A stretch of DNA of 64,000 nucleotides from Valencia hispanica (lineage: Eukaryota > Chordata > Actinopteri > Cyprinodontiformes > Valenciidae), in NCBI GenBank assembly GCA_963556495.2, contig OY747713.1:890899-954898 (forward strand). Reading direction: 5' to 3'. The stretch's first letter is position 1, and the number at the start of each line of letters is the position of its first letter. The notes below the pieces were generated by a model. That model saw only the letters and a program-made list of their open reading frames with translations, had not been told where the DNA came from and searched no databases. This document shows, piece after piece, positions 25,582 to 37,400 of the stretch. A program made the translations under genes and the position numbers.

Positions 25582-25960
25582 TGAAGTGACTCATGTCTGC
25601 TTCTGCACCCTCTGTGTCAGTGTTCAGACCTAGCTTAGCTTCAGGACCCGGTTCCGGCTGGAACAAAGTGGCTTTGCTGTTTTCATGTGTGCTGTGGAGG
25701 TTCTGGTGCCGGCCGGTTCCACAGAGTGGACATGTTGCATGACTGGTCCCAGTGGAGGCGTTGTGGTACCAGCTGGTATTTTCTAACCTGCTGTGTGTAA
25801 CCAAAGTGTTTAAAGTGATTGTTTTTATTTCTCTCTAATATGAAGCTGCTTATTGTTATTATCTCTGATTTATTAACGTTCTTCAGTGATTTTTGTAAAG
25901 TGTTGCTTATAATATTGTGATGATGTAAATTTATTTGTACATTTTTGTCTTCATGCTTGA

Positions 25961-25966
25961 AATAAA
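25961..25966 (+). terminator. trhr: Candidate TRHR polyadenylation signal
   Basis: A canonical AATAAA in an AT-rich context after a T-rich, ATTTA-bearing region, 3.2 kb downstream of the stop codon. It is the best-placed signal, but the AATAAA near 24,156 is an alternative. Confidence 0.45.
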
Positions 25967-26429
25967 GTATCTGAGACAGAGATCATTACTTCTCAGCGTG
26001 TTTCTAAGGTTATCTCTTCTTCTTGATCTTTATTTTCTGTCCTGATCTTCGGCTTCTCCTCTTTTCCTTCAGAAATAAAAATCTATCCAGGTAAATCCCT
26101 GAAAACACTCGGCTCAGTCTGGAACAACTAGGAAAACGTCGTACAGTAAGGAACACCAGGCTGAAACACTGAGATACCTGGTTCCTCTAGAAAGTTGGAC
26201 TGTACCTGACTCCCTTTTCCACTTTCTAGCCAATCACAGCAGAGATGCTGGGAATCGTTCCAGAACACCAGTAACATGTCCAGTTCAGCTCATGTTTGTT
26301 TAGTAGATGAAAAATGAAGAGAAGCACTTTGCAAAGTTCTGTATTTTCAGAACTGCAGACATTAAACAAGAACAGGAAGAAGTTTTACCTTTGAATTTCA
26401 AAATAAAGCTAATGCAGGTGTGTCATACC

Positions 26430-27110
26430 TGCAAACCAACACATTCTCCTCAAGAACAGAAAGATTTATTCTCTCTGCCAGAGCTGCAAGAACCAGGACC
26501 AAGTTCTCAAATCAGATCAATGTTTATTTATATAACACCACTACTTGTCGACCAAAGTGCTTAATAACGATAAAAGCGGATCATGGAAGAGTATGAAAGA
26601 AGATAAACTGACAAGGACAATACAGCAAATAACATACAAAACTCTACAGAAAGCAGTTCAACCAAAGAACAAACAGGGATAAATAAATTTAGTGTCACAC
26701 TCTGAAAGCCAAGGAATAGAAATATGTTTTTAAAAACAGTCCAATCTGAGGCAGTTCTGACATGAAATGGTAAACTGTTCCAAAGTTTAGGGGCTAATAC
26801 GGCAAAGACCCGATCAGCCAGCGTTGGTATTTAGATCTCTGGACCTCCAGTAGATTCTGAGCAGATGACCTGAGGGCTCTTCCTGGTTCTTGGGGTTGAA
26901 GTTGATCGCTCAGATAAGACGGTGCCAGTCCCTTTAATGATTTAAAAACAAAAATTAACAGTTTAAAATCAATCAGAAAAACGACCTATGTTGAACTTTC
27001 CGTGTGTTCATCAGAAGACCAGCAGCAGCGTTCTAGACTCCCTGAAGACGTGATAAAGACGACCGATTGACTCCAGAACACAGAACATTGTAATAGAGGT
27101 CATTAAATGA
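26430..27110 (-). mobile_element. Retroelement-derived dispersed repeat (no coding left)
   Basis: The sequence from tttatttatataacaccactacttgtcgaccaaagtgctt through aaactgttccaaagtttaggggctaa and gacccgatcagcc reads like the 3' part of a common fish LINE-type repeat in minus orientation. It contains no intact frame. Boundaries are approximate. Confidence 0.45.
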
Positions 27111-27209
27111 GAAGAATAGCTTGACTTTACCCAGTAATATTAAATGGAAAAAAACGTCATTTCACGATGGAGTTTGTCAAATTTTGGACTCTTTATGTTT
27201 CTTCCTGTT

Positions 27210-27405
27210 GACTTTAAGTGGGGAACCAAGAGACCAAGGCTGTGATGAAGGTGGCCGAGATAGTGGGGTCACCAGACAGCAAACATTCTGTCTTCCTGTC
27301 CCTGACGATGGTTCTTCCCCAAGTGGACGAGTTTAAGTATCTGTGGATCTTGTTCATGAAGGCGGATCGGTGCGCAGTGATGGAAGCGGTCATGAGCCTA
27401 ACGTG
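27210..27405 (+). mobile_element. Short LINE reverse-transcriptase C-terminal fragment
   Basis: The frame from about 27,218 reads GNQETKAVMKVAEIVG and then LPQVDEFKYLWILF. This resembles the 'VEEFKYLGVLF' motif just after the RT core in many fish LINEs. It is very short, with no intact termini and no neighbours in frame. Confidence 0.55.
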
Positions 27406-27479
27406 TTTCGTTTTCAGTTCATTCCTCTGCGTTAGTTCTGTTTCGCTTTTTTCTCCTCATTAACCCCTAACCCTGTTGA

Positions 27480-30400
27480 TCTCTGATTGGAGTTTCCTTG
27501 TATCTAGTGTTCATGTTTTCCTCCTCCTGTCATCCATTTGTGCTTTTACTTTCTCTGGTGCTTCCATATTATTTTTTACTTAGATTTCCTCATTCGTAGT
27601 TTTCTTCTTCTCTCTTCTGTCTTACTTTTTCTGTATTCAGGATTATTTTCTGTCGTATGTTTTTAGGCTTCAGTCTTTGCTGTCTTCTCCGTTTCCTCCT
27701 CGCTGTTCTGCTTCCCTGTCCAGCTGCATTTCATTCCCGATCTCTCTGCTCTCATTCTCTCCTATATCTGCTTCCCACTGATTAGTCCTCAGGTTTCTCT
27801 CTGTCATTCCTCCCTCCCTCCTCAGTATTTTAGCAGTTCTCATTCAGTCACAACTCGCTGGATTCTCCGCCGTACTTCCAATCTTCTTTCCTTAGCCGTT
27901 AGTTCCTGGTGTTTATTGTAGTTTGCCTTTTTTTAATGAATGAACTTCTTCTTATTGTTTGGATTGGGTCCTATCTGCAGTACCGGTCTGTTGTGGTGAA
28001 GAGCGAGCTGAGCTGAGAGGCGGAGCTCTAGATTAACCGTCGATCTACGTTCCTTCCCTCATCGATGGTCACGAGCTCCTGGTACGGACGAAAGAACGAG
28101 ATCATGGATACAAGCGGCTGTTTCCTCCTCAGGGTGTCTGGTCTCTCCCTCAGAGAGAGGAGGAGAAGCTCGGTCCTCTGGAGGGGCTCAGAGCTCCTGC
28201 TCCTCCACACCGAGAGGAGTCAGCCGAGGGCATCTGGTTAGATTAGATGTTCCATATTACCTGATTATATTGATTTAAACTGAATCTATGAAGGCACGTT
28301 GGTGGTTTTGTGTCCATCAATAATCCAAGATCAGCAAAGATCAGATTCAACAAGTTGTAGGAATAATGTTTGTCTCTCTGGTTTCATCTGGTGGATGAAG
28401 AACCTTGTAGCTTCCAGCAGCTGATCTATCAGCGTTAAACTGCTTCATGTTTCCTCCTCATTCCATCCAAAATGAAGTTTTCGGTCCAGCTGGTCCTGAA
28501 ACCACCGATTCGAATGTTATCAACCATGAAATGGCCGTTATTAGCGATTATCACTCAATCAATAGAAGGTGCTCGTCTACCATTCTTATCAGTGAAAATA
28601 TGCATTTGAATTTTTTTCAGCATCGCCCACGTCTAAAAGCGTAAGTTTTGTTTTTGATAACTTTATTTAAAACCTGTGTTTACAATTTAGGTAACGATGG
28701 ATATTTACTTATACCCTTACCCCGCCCCCAACCCTCATCCTAAAAACTCAGGACGAGTTCCTGAACCTAAAGTCCCAAGATAACGACCTGCCGAGCAGGA
28801 GGAAGAGGAGGAACATTCTGAAGCTGCTGTGTGGGAGTGATGAGCGCTAATAACGGCCATTTAATGGGATGATAACATGCAAAACAGGTCCTGAAACTGA
28901 GGCTGGAGGTGGAGAGGAAGATCCAAACAGTTTATAAAGCTGCAACATTTTTCACTTGCAGTAAAAGTTTGTGTTAACAGGAGAGGTTGGCCCTCAGAAC
29001 GATAGAAAACCTCAGAATATCAACAAAGTATAAAAGAAACTTTCAATTACAGCTTAGAATAATCATCAGTCTGTGACAGGATGTAATTATGCCTGGATGA
29101 TATGAATCACATCCCTGCTCCCTCTGGAGGTTAATAACAGCAGAGACAGAGTTTAGTTTAATCAGGAGTCTAGGAGGGTCCGGTTCTGCCAGAGGACCGG
29201 TTCTGATCAGGAAGGAGGGAGCAGAGAGGAGGAACACTTCTGGCTCATTAGCTCCAACATGGCCGTGCTCCTGCTCAACCACAACATAATGGAGGCTTGA
29301 TCCAACAAAGACGAGGGGCGGAGTAATTACAGCCGTGCGGCTCCGCATGGACGGCCCGGCTGGGCCCGGGAATTACAGCAGAACATGATCACTGAGAGGA
29401 GATAAAGGAATGAAACATTCACTGGATCCATCCGTTCCTATAGGAACCAGGACGGCTCAGAACTCTGCTGGATGGACCATCAGCAGGTTCTGGTTCTGGT
29501 TCTGTCTGAGGCATAGATGCTTGTAGATGTTTCTATGTCTTCCCACCACAGCGTTTTCTGAGTCTCTTGATGATATTTGGAGCATCTTTAGGTGTATTGA
29601 TGTTTTAACTCTAACCCAGCCTGCAGCTAAATAAACCTTGTTTAGATGTTACCTGGTCGGCTTTAGGAAACTTGATGACAACTTTAAAGAAACTCCATTT
29701 TATTTCTGTTTTAAAGTAAACAGAAGACTAAAGTTCTGCAAAAGGACGACTTTTCTTCTTGATATTTGTAGAAAACTGTAAATATAGTTTCCAACCTACT
29801 AATAAGAAAAATGGATCTAAACATCTTAGTGTTGGTTTATTCCATTAAAGGCAGATCAGAAGAAGTTTCTCCTCTCGGTGTGGAGGAGCAGCAGCTCAGC
29901 CTCCCTACAGCTTTCAGTCCGACCCGTGGTGAGGATCAGAACAACACCCTGCAGAGGAAGCTCTGATCCAGGACCAGAGGGCAGAAACAACATTCCGAGA
30001 TTCAGGAATTGCTCCAGGTTGATGCCGACTTCCCACAGACTCAACGCTCCAACGCGACTTTTTTTAAGACGATGAGAATTTTAGGAGGCTGGTGTCTTCA
30101 GCCCCTGCAGAGCAGCTAAACGTTCACTGATTTTAGTTTAGGCTCTAATGTCTATCTGGCTTCACATTTAATTATTAAATATTTCAGTTATAACTGAGTC
30201 GTCTTGAAAACAACACATTTTCTAAAAGATTTAGTTGATGAATCTGAGGAATCTTCTTCTTCTGCTCATCCTGAGGACCTGGAGCTCCGACCTCCATGAC
30301 ATCTTGCTCCTCCTTTTATTCCTGAAGAAAGTTGAATCAACCCAGAGAGCTGAGCTTGTTTGCTTTAATCAGTTCCTCCTGCTGAGAGGAGATGAGCTTC

Positions 30401-31330
30401 AATCAGAAAACTCTTTGTTTTTATTCTCTCTGATGCTCTGCTTCCTGATGGATTCAGATAATCATCCATTATAATACTGCATTAATATAATACATGTAAA
30501 TCTATATGGATGTAAATTCAGCCAATCAGAAGCCCTGATTAACTGATCATAATCAGCATGAAGAACTTAATAAAAGCAGCAGTTTTTACTTCTCTGGACC
30601 GTCCGGGTGTGTTAGCCCAACGACAGGGCAGAGAGACATCAGCAATGACCTCAGAGCAGCTACCATTTTCAAACCGTTCTCAGCAGAGGCTAAACAGAAG
30701 ACGTCTCACCGGTGAAGATTCTCTTTTGTTCTGACCCGCTGGACCGGGAAGAACTCGTTTCAAAGCTTGGAAGTGCTCATCCTGGTCGCGTGGCCAGGGT
30801 GCGCCATATCCGGACTGTTCCCAGACAGTTCGTTAGACGTCCACCTGCAGGCCCAGGCTGCCTTTGGGCCACACGGCCCTTAAATCCTGCGCAGGTTTTT
30901 AATAACTCTTCCTTTTCTTGCTCAACTACGGACAAAATTTGCTCTCCTCCCAGTGGACCGGACCTCCTTCAAGGCAAAGTAGGACTGAACCGGTTCATTT
31001 ATACTAATATTGTGTCTGGGCAGATAAATAGAGAAAATAGAGTTTTAACGAGTTAGATCTCGTTCATTGGTGGTTTAAAGTGTTTTTAAGCGCTGAACCT
31101 GTTTGTTCATTCAGCGTCGTCGAACGCATAAGTTTGAAAAAGTTTTTATTTTGAGCAGATCACGCCTTTCTTTTTTTTTCCTTCCTCTCTCTCTCTCCTG
31201 ATCACTCCGTCAGCAGAGTCGGTCCGGCCTGCGTTAGCTGGACCTTTAACTCCATTGTCTTTAGTCTGTTGCTAAAGCAGAGGCCTGACATGGAGGCTTC
31301 CCCCAGGTGCTCCTTTAGCCAAGGGGCAGA
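27480..31330. other. Intergenic DNA between TRHR and NUDCD1
   Basis: No gene is supported. About 28,130-28,235 and 29,860-29,930 carry small pieces reading ELLLLHTER-, which resemble LINE protein ends. The open frame at 30,712-31,056 (114 codons) has no domain I recognise and no sign of splicing or coding bias. The remainder looks like unique AT-rich sequence. Confidence 0.55.
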
Positions 31331-31332
31331 AC

Positions 31333-31922
31333 CAGGATGGACGGAACCATGATGGCTAGAACAATGATGGACGGAACCATGATGGACGGAACCAGGATGG
31401 ACGGAACCAAGATGGATAGAACAATGATGGACGGAACCATGATGGACGGAACCAGGATGGATAGAACAATGATGGACGGAACCATGATGGATAGAACAAT
31501 GATGGACGGAACCAGGATGGATAGAACAATGATGGACGGAACCAGGATGGATAGAACAATGATGGATGGAACCAGGATGGATGGAACCAGGATGGACGGA
31601 ACCAGGATGGACGGAACCATGATGGACGGAACCAGGATGGACGGAACCAAGATGGACGGAACCAGGATGAACAGAACCATGATGGACAGAACCAAGATGG
31701 AGGGAACCATGATGGACGGAACCATGATGGACAGAACCAAGATGGACAGAACCATGATGGAGGAAACCAAGATGGACAGAACCAGGATGGACAGAACCAA
31801 GATGAACAGAACCAAGATGGAGGAAACAAGGATGAACAAAACCAAGATGGAGGAAACCAGGATGGACAGAACCAAGATGGAGGAAACCAGAATGGAGGAA
31901 ACCAAGATGGAGGAAACCCAGC
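31333..31922 (+). repeat. 15-bp minisatellite
   Basis: About 39 tandem copies of a 15-bp unit of the type gatggacggaaccat, with agg/aag/atg and gac/gat variants. Because 15 is a multiple of three and the unit lacks stops, several frames on both strands stay open over 150-250 codons. They are repeat artefacts. Confidence 0.95.
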
Positions 31923-33114
31923 AGATCAGCAGAATGAGTGAAAATCAGTGAATCTTGCATCATTTGATCAGCTGCTGCTTTTTCTTCTTAGCTACTGTTA
32001 AAAGAGGAAGGATGAAGGTTTTCCCTCCCCCACATTTTCCATTTAAGCTTCATCTTTATTAATTTCCAACATGATCTAAAATATCTTGTGTTGTTGATGT
32101 GAGGTTATCTGAGTTATCTTCTTTCTCCTGTGAAACCTGCAGCATCCAGTTGTGGAGAGCCAGAAGCTTCGCCATCATGTCCGTGTCCTCTGAGGTCCAT
32201 CGTTGGACGGATCATCATCCGCCCTGCAGCAATAAACTGATGCTGCAGCTCCTAAACAAACCATGCGCTCTAATGCAGTTTCTCACCTGTAACTCAATGA
32301 AACAGTCAGAGTGATATTCCTGAAGCAAAACAATGAAAAAGCAGATTATGTGAAGCGGTTTGTGCCTCAGAGAGCTGACAGGTTCCTGTTAATAGAGAGA
32401 GAAGTTCTTCTGTTCTCGTTTCTTCCAGCTGTAGACCTGCAGGAACCAGAGGTGGTGATGGGATGAAGATCCTCTCCTCTAATCCTGCACTGAGCAAAGA
32501 GGGCAGAATAAAAGCCGACTGCTCTCCTCTCTTTGTACCACGAGTCCATTAGTGCTTCCTGCTGGACTCTACGACTCGTCTCCGTCTGCTAAAAACAAAA
32601 CATCGCTGCTTTGCTTTGGTTCTTACCTGATGGATGCTGAGAAACATTGGATGGATCTGCAGCTTCTGGACATTAAAAGCATCAAATAAGGCAGATCAAG
32701 AATGTGATGAAAGCAGCTTTCCTCTCAGCTGAAATCGATCGGTCCAACAAAGGGAGAAGAAAAGCTGCATGATTGGATTTTCAGTCTGTCAGATCCGTCA
32801 GATTGAGGCCGCAGCAACAGAAGCTAGATGAGAAAAATGTGGTTATAGAAATGTATGGAAATGAAAATGATGGTTTTTTTCCCCTCAGAGGGAACTGGAA
32901 ATGATCTGAGCCTCAGTCCACCTCCTCAGGACCATCTGGCACCAGGATGGGGCTCCTTTGATGCAGGAAATGATTTATAGCTTTATTGATAAAAACGCTG
33001 AGTCACAGTCATTACAGTTTAGTGTTTCCCTCCTTTTATTCATTCAGGATTATTAGTTTCCTCCATCAAGCTTTACCTGTTTTCTACATTCACCATAAAA
33101 CTGTGATAAATGTC

Positions 33115-33510
33115 TCCACAATGTCCCCATAGTTTTTTCTCCATAATTTCTCCATAATGTCCCCATAGTGTCTTCATAATTTACCCATAATTTCTCCATA
33201 ATGTCCCAATAGTGTCTTCATAATTTACCCATAATTTCTCCATAATGTCCCAATAGTGTCTTCATAATTTACCCATAATTTCTCCATAATGTCCCAATAG
33301 TGTCTTCATAATTTACCCATAATTTCTCCATAATGTCCCAATAGTGTCTTCATAATTTACCCATAATTTCTCCATAATGTCCCCATAGTGTCTTCATAAT
33401 TTACCCATAATTTCTCCATAATGTCCCAATAGTGTCTTCATAATTTACCCATAATTTCTCCATAATGTCCCAATAGTGTCTTCATAATGTCTTCATAATG
33501 TCTCCATAAA
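33115..33510 (+). repeat. 44-bp AT-rich minisatellite
   Basis: Seven to eight copies of a 44-bp unit containing ataatttctccataatgtcc and tagtgtcttcataattta, flanked by shorter degenerate pieces. The unit start recurs at 33,187 and 33,231, which fixes the period. Confidence 0.93.
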
Positions 33511-33559
33511 TCTCCCCACAGACTGATAAACTACCACCGGTTTTTCCAGCAGAATCATC

Positions 33560-33800
33560 AAAGCTAAAATATCTCAGAAAGTCAGATTTGACATCAGAAT
33601 TGGCACAGTTATTGTAAGCAGATTAAAGTCTGAACTTTGACTAGGCCACTCTAAATGCTTTATTTGTTCTTCTGAGCCATTCAGAGGTGGACCTGCTGGA
33701 GTGGTTTGGATCATTCTTCTGCTGCAGAAGCCAAACTTTGAACTTCATGTCATGACCTGATGGTTGGACCTTCTCTCTCTCGTCTCATCAGCCCAGAGAA
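33560..33800 (-). mobile_element. DNA-transposon remnant (Tc1-like)
   Basis: The sequence gaactttgactaggccactct, then gagccattcagaggtggacctgctgg, and the gtctcatcag segment match from memory the reverse orientation of a widespread fish Tc1-like element. The copy is short and has no open frame. It ends against an exon-like stretch at 33,792-33,858. Confidence 0.6.
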
Positions 33801-34026
33801 CGTGGTGCACATGTATGGGAGCTACTTCCTCACCTGGAAATACAACCATGCTACAAAGGTGAGTATGAACCGCCCAGAAGGATCCAGAAGGTCGCAGCAA
33901 TCAGACACCAGACGCATCATTAAATCATCATGATCAGGTGTGAACAGTTTGGTTTTTGTTTTGGAGTTTAAGAAAAAGATCCAGAGAAGAAATGTGAACA
34001 GAAACACTTGAGCTGAGATCTGATCC

Positions 34027-34032
34027 TTTATT
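34027..34032 (-). terminator. nudcd1: NUDCD1 polyadenylation signal
   Basis: On the minus strand this reads AATAAA, 121 bases after the NUDCD1 stop codon. It is a canonical signal at a typical distance and implies a short 3' UTR. Confidence 0.75.
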
Positions 34033-34152
34033 TCTGATGATTTCACAATGAAAAGGTTCAACGTCGTCATAAATCTGCTTCTAGTGAACACATCTAGACA
34101 CGAGGAGAGGCTCCGCCCACAGCCGTAAGACACGTCTCCAGGTGGGACGGGT

Positions 34153-34442
34153 TTAATTATTATTGACCTTCAGAACAAACAGGTTGGACGAGGTCAGGAT
34201 GAACAGTCTCTCATTGGACGCTCTGAAGCCCAGGATCGGCCTATCACAGTCCAGGCTGGCCACTTGTTGCTTGGCAACCTGCCCCACCTGACGGCCCTGC
34301 TTCCTGTTGAAGAGGACGGTCTCCACGGGCGACGGCTGGCGGTAGATGAAGGCGCGGCGGAGACACTCGCCCAGCGCGGCGTAGGAGAAATCAGGAGCGC
34401 AGGTGGCGAACTTCTTATCCCGCTTGGACGCCTGGACGTAAC
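34153..34442 (-). CDS. nudcd1: NUDCD1 coding exon 10 (last)
   Basis: Encodes [20 protein letters not shown], then [12 protein letters not shown], then [20 protein letters not shown] and [20 protein letters not shown], ending VNNN and TAA at 34,155-34,153. The long open frame in another phase at the same place is a shadow. Confidence 0.96.
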
Positions 34443-37400
34443 CTGGGGGGACAGAGACGTCCTGTTGGACACGGCGCGCCAGAAATCATCCTTAAAACAA
34501 CATTTTCTAGACAGAGTCAGATGTTTACATACACCAAGACCCGCCCACATGGATCCACGGCTTCTGATAGGACCTCAAACGCTCCGCCTCCTTGTGTGAC
34601 ATCACGGACAAAGGAAATGATCCAAGATATCAGGAAGGGAACCATCTGGTTCTCAAGACGTCTGAAGGTTCCCCCGTTCATATAAACCGTCTGGCGCCAT
34701 GGCGCTCAGGAAGGAGACGGTTCTGTGTCCCAGAGATGGACGGGTTCTGGTCCGAATCGAGCCCAGAATGTCCATGTCCAAGACATGAGTAACAGATTAG
34801 AGCTCAAACAAAGACTCTCAGGGACAAAGTCCTCCATGTCTGGAGACATGTCCGCATCGTTAGATAGTATGGGGGTGGCAGCATCATGATGTGGGTCTGC
34901 CCAACCTCACGCCAATGACTGACGCAATCTGCTGGGATTCCTTAAATAGGAAACTTTTTAACTGATTGGAATGTTTGTATAAATGAATGAAATGACTTCT
35001 TGTTAAGAGCCTTGAGATGACATCTGTTGTGAATTGGCACTACATAAATAAACTGAATTGAATTGAATTGTGGGGACTGGTGCACTCCACAGGGTAGATG
35101 CCATCATGACGGCAGAAATATTTCAAGGTACATGAGAGTAATTCCATGTAGAGGAAGGAGATCATCAGAGAGTTTAAACAGGCCTTTCACCTCGTCTCCT
35201 CTAGCTGCAGTGAGAAGGGTTTGCTTACCTTCGTTATGAAGACAAAACACTGTGGGGTTTGAGGCAGAGGGGCGATTGGGTCATGGGGCAGACATGAGAC
35301 GGGGCAGAAGAGTTCAAGCGTTGCCCAGCTGGGCTCCTGTACAAGAAAACGCTGATCAGGACTTCAGCCTCATCCTGGTTTAAAGGAAGAAGAGATTTCC
35401 TTCCATAACACGTCTCAAGATGTCAGGCAGCAGGTTTGGACACAAGCGGGTCTTCCACATGGACAATGTCCCTCATCGTCCCACTGGATTCGTTATAAAG
35501 GGACATGAGGACAACGAGGTCCATGTTGTGGAGCGTCCCTCACAGAGTCCTGACCTCAGCTCCAGGGGACATTAGTGGACAGAACTCCAAACCCGGCCCA
35601 GATCCAGCGGTTCTGTCAGGAGGAACCGGCCAGAACTCTGGAAGGAGACCAGAAGGATCCGACCCAATCAGTATAAAAGGTAATTCTACCAAATACTGAG
35701 GAAACATGCAATAAAGAAAGAAAACTCGGATTATTCTGGGATGTAGACTCCCCAAGTATGTTTACTACACATCTAAATGGAGTGTTGGTAATAATCAAGC
35801 TAATAGCTTAACCAGAACAGGAGCCTTTATCCCAGCTTACACTCAGAAAACCTAATTATTGAGTAAAGTGTCAGACACTAGGGGGCGACGTCGCGGCCGT
35901 TCACGTTGGCATTCTACCGCTTGGCCTCCAGGCTGCTAATAGCTCGGCTAAGCTGAGTTGGAGTTTACATGTAGAGAAATTCTGTTTTCTATCTTATCTG
36001 GGTGCATTAGCTCGTTTAGGAGTAGGCCAGCTTGGTTTGGCTCCAGTGGGACAGAGCTGGGGCTCGAACCGGCAACCCTCCGGTTACAGGACGAGCTGCT
36101 ACCTCCTGACGCCCCTTCCTCACCTCATCAGCTTCATCACAGACTAAACAGCGATTCTGGAGCTAAGTGGACCCGTCCCTCACCCAGAGCGTTGAAGGTG
36201 GCGATGTGCTCCCAGAGGTCACCGGGTCGCTCAGGGCGAGGCTGCCACACCAGGGCGTCCACGTCGTGTCGGAGACAGAGACACGGCATCTGGGTCGGGT
36301 CCGCGTCCACGGTAAACAGGTACTGATGGCCGCCCAGGTTCACCTGGAGACACAGAGACCATCCATCAGAACCAGAACCAGAACTCCTGCCTTCCTTCTG
36401 GACCTCCACCAGGTAAACTCCAGATGTTCCTCTGATTTAAACGAGATTTTATTCATAACAGAAATTATGAACAAATCAGGTTCTTCTTCTTCTTCTTTGG
36501 GTCCTGTCTCTGCTTGAAGACAGGAAATGATGTAAATGTCACAGGAAGCATAAAGAAGCATCATCGTTACATCATTGACAAATCTGATAATCAGAGTGAA
36601 AACATTCAACCGAACCAACAGAACCGGGTTCAGAACCACGACGATGATGTTCAGGAGAACTCTGACTGGATGAGGAAACCAAAGGTTCTGTGATGGTTCA
36701 GAACCAGAACCAGAACCAGGAAGATGTGAAGGAATCAGCAAACCGCCGTTCTGATGGATCCAGCGACCCTCTCCCTACAGGAGGATGAAAGACAACTGGA
36801 CCAATTAGAAGACGCCGTCCAACACATTGACATAATAAAGAGTTCGGCTGCTCTGAGGCAAGAAATGCGGCCGCCATCTTGGACAGGTATTTCCCATCCG
36901 CATACAGCAGTTAATACAAGATGGCTGAATACTGGGTGGCGTATTCCTGTTCTAATGTTGAGAGTACGGCTGGGGGATAACTTTTCACCAGTAAGATTGA
37001 ACATTTTATTGTTTGTATTGTGTAAATATAATATTACTGTATTTATGTTAACCAACTAAATCTTAGCTAGCTAATATTAGCTACGGTAAGAAGCCTGAGA
37101 CTTTATAAATCGTATATTATTAAACCTCTGACTTAGATTACAACTGACACAAGAATGCTAATGTAGAAATAAAACTATTTTTACTGGTATAAAATGTCTC
37201 TTATCCACCCATCCGACCGGTTAGCAAACAGCTTACTGATTATTTCAGCAGCTTTGGGTCGTCATCTACAGAAACGCCATTTTTTGTTAAAGAAAGGTTC
37301 TAAGAAATCTGAAGGAAGAAGTAAATAAGAATAAATAATGATAGAAAAAGTAACAGAATAGATGAATGAAGAAAATAAGATTGACCTCCTTTGTACAGTG

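Larger units (their letters stand above)
22789..25990 (+). other. trhr: Probable 3' UTR of TRHR
   Basis: No other gene is visible between the TRHR stop and an AT-rich, ATTTA-containing stretch with a polyadenylation signal AATAAA at 25,961-25,966. An earlier AATAAA lies at 24,156-24,161 and could end a shorter transcript. The open frames in this interval (for example 22,967-23,407) have no recognisable domain and sit in low-coding-potential sequence. The exact 3' end cannot be proved from sequence alone. Confidence 0.5.

Noticed and set aside
25091..25804. 237-codon minus frame rich in Gly-Pro-Asn-Gln (collagen-like look)
   Set aside because: It is the complement of the 10-bp G-rich repeat; overlapping plus frames are equally open.
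27458..27480. Telomere-like cccctaaccctg
   Set aside because: Fewer than two units; chance similarity.
30712..31056. 114-codon frame with Pro/Arg-rich middle
   Set aside because: No recognised domain or splice context; insufficient evidence for a gene.
31202..31963. Open frames on both strands of the 15-bp array
   Set aside because: The unit length is a multiple of three without stops, so all are composition artefacts.
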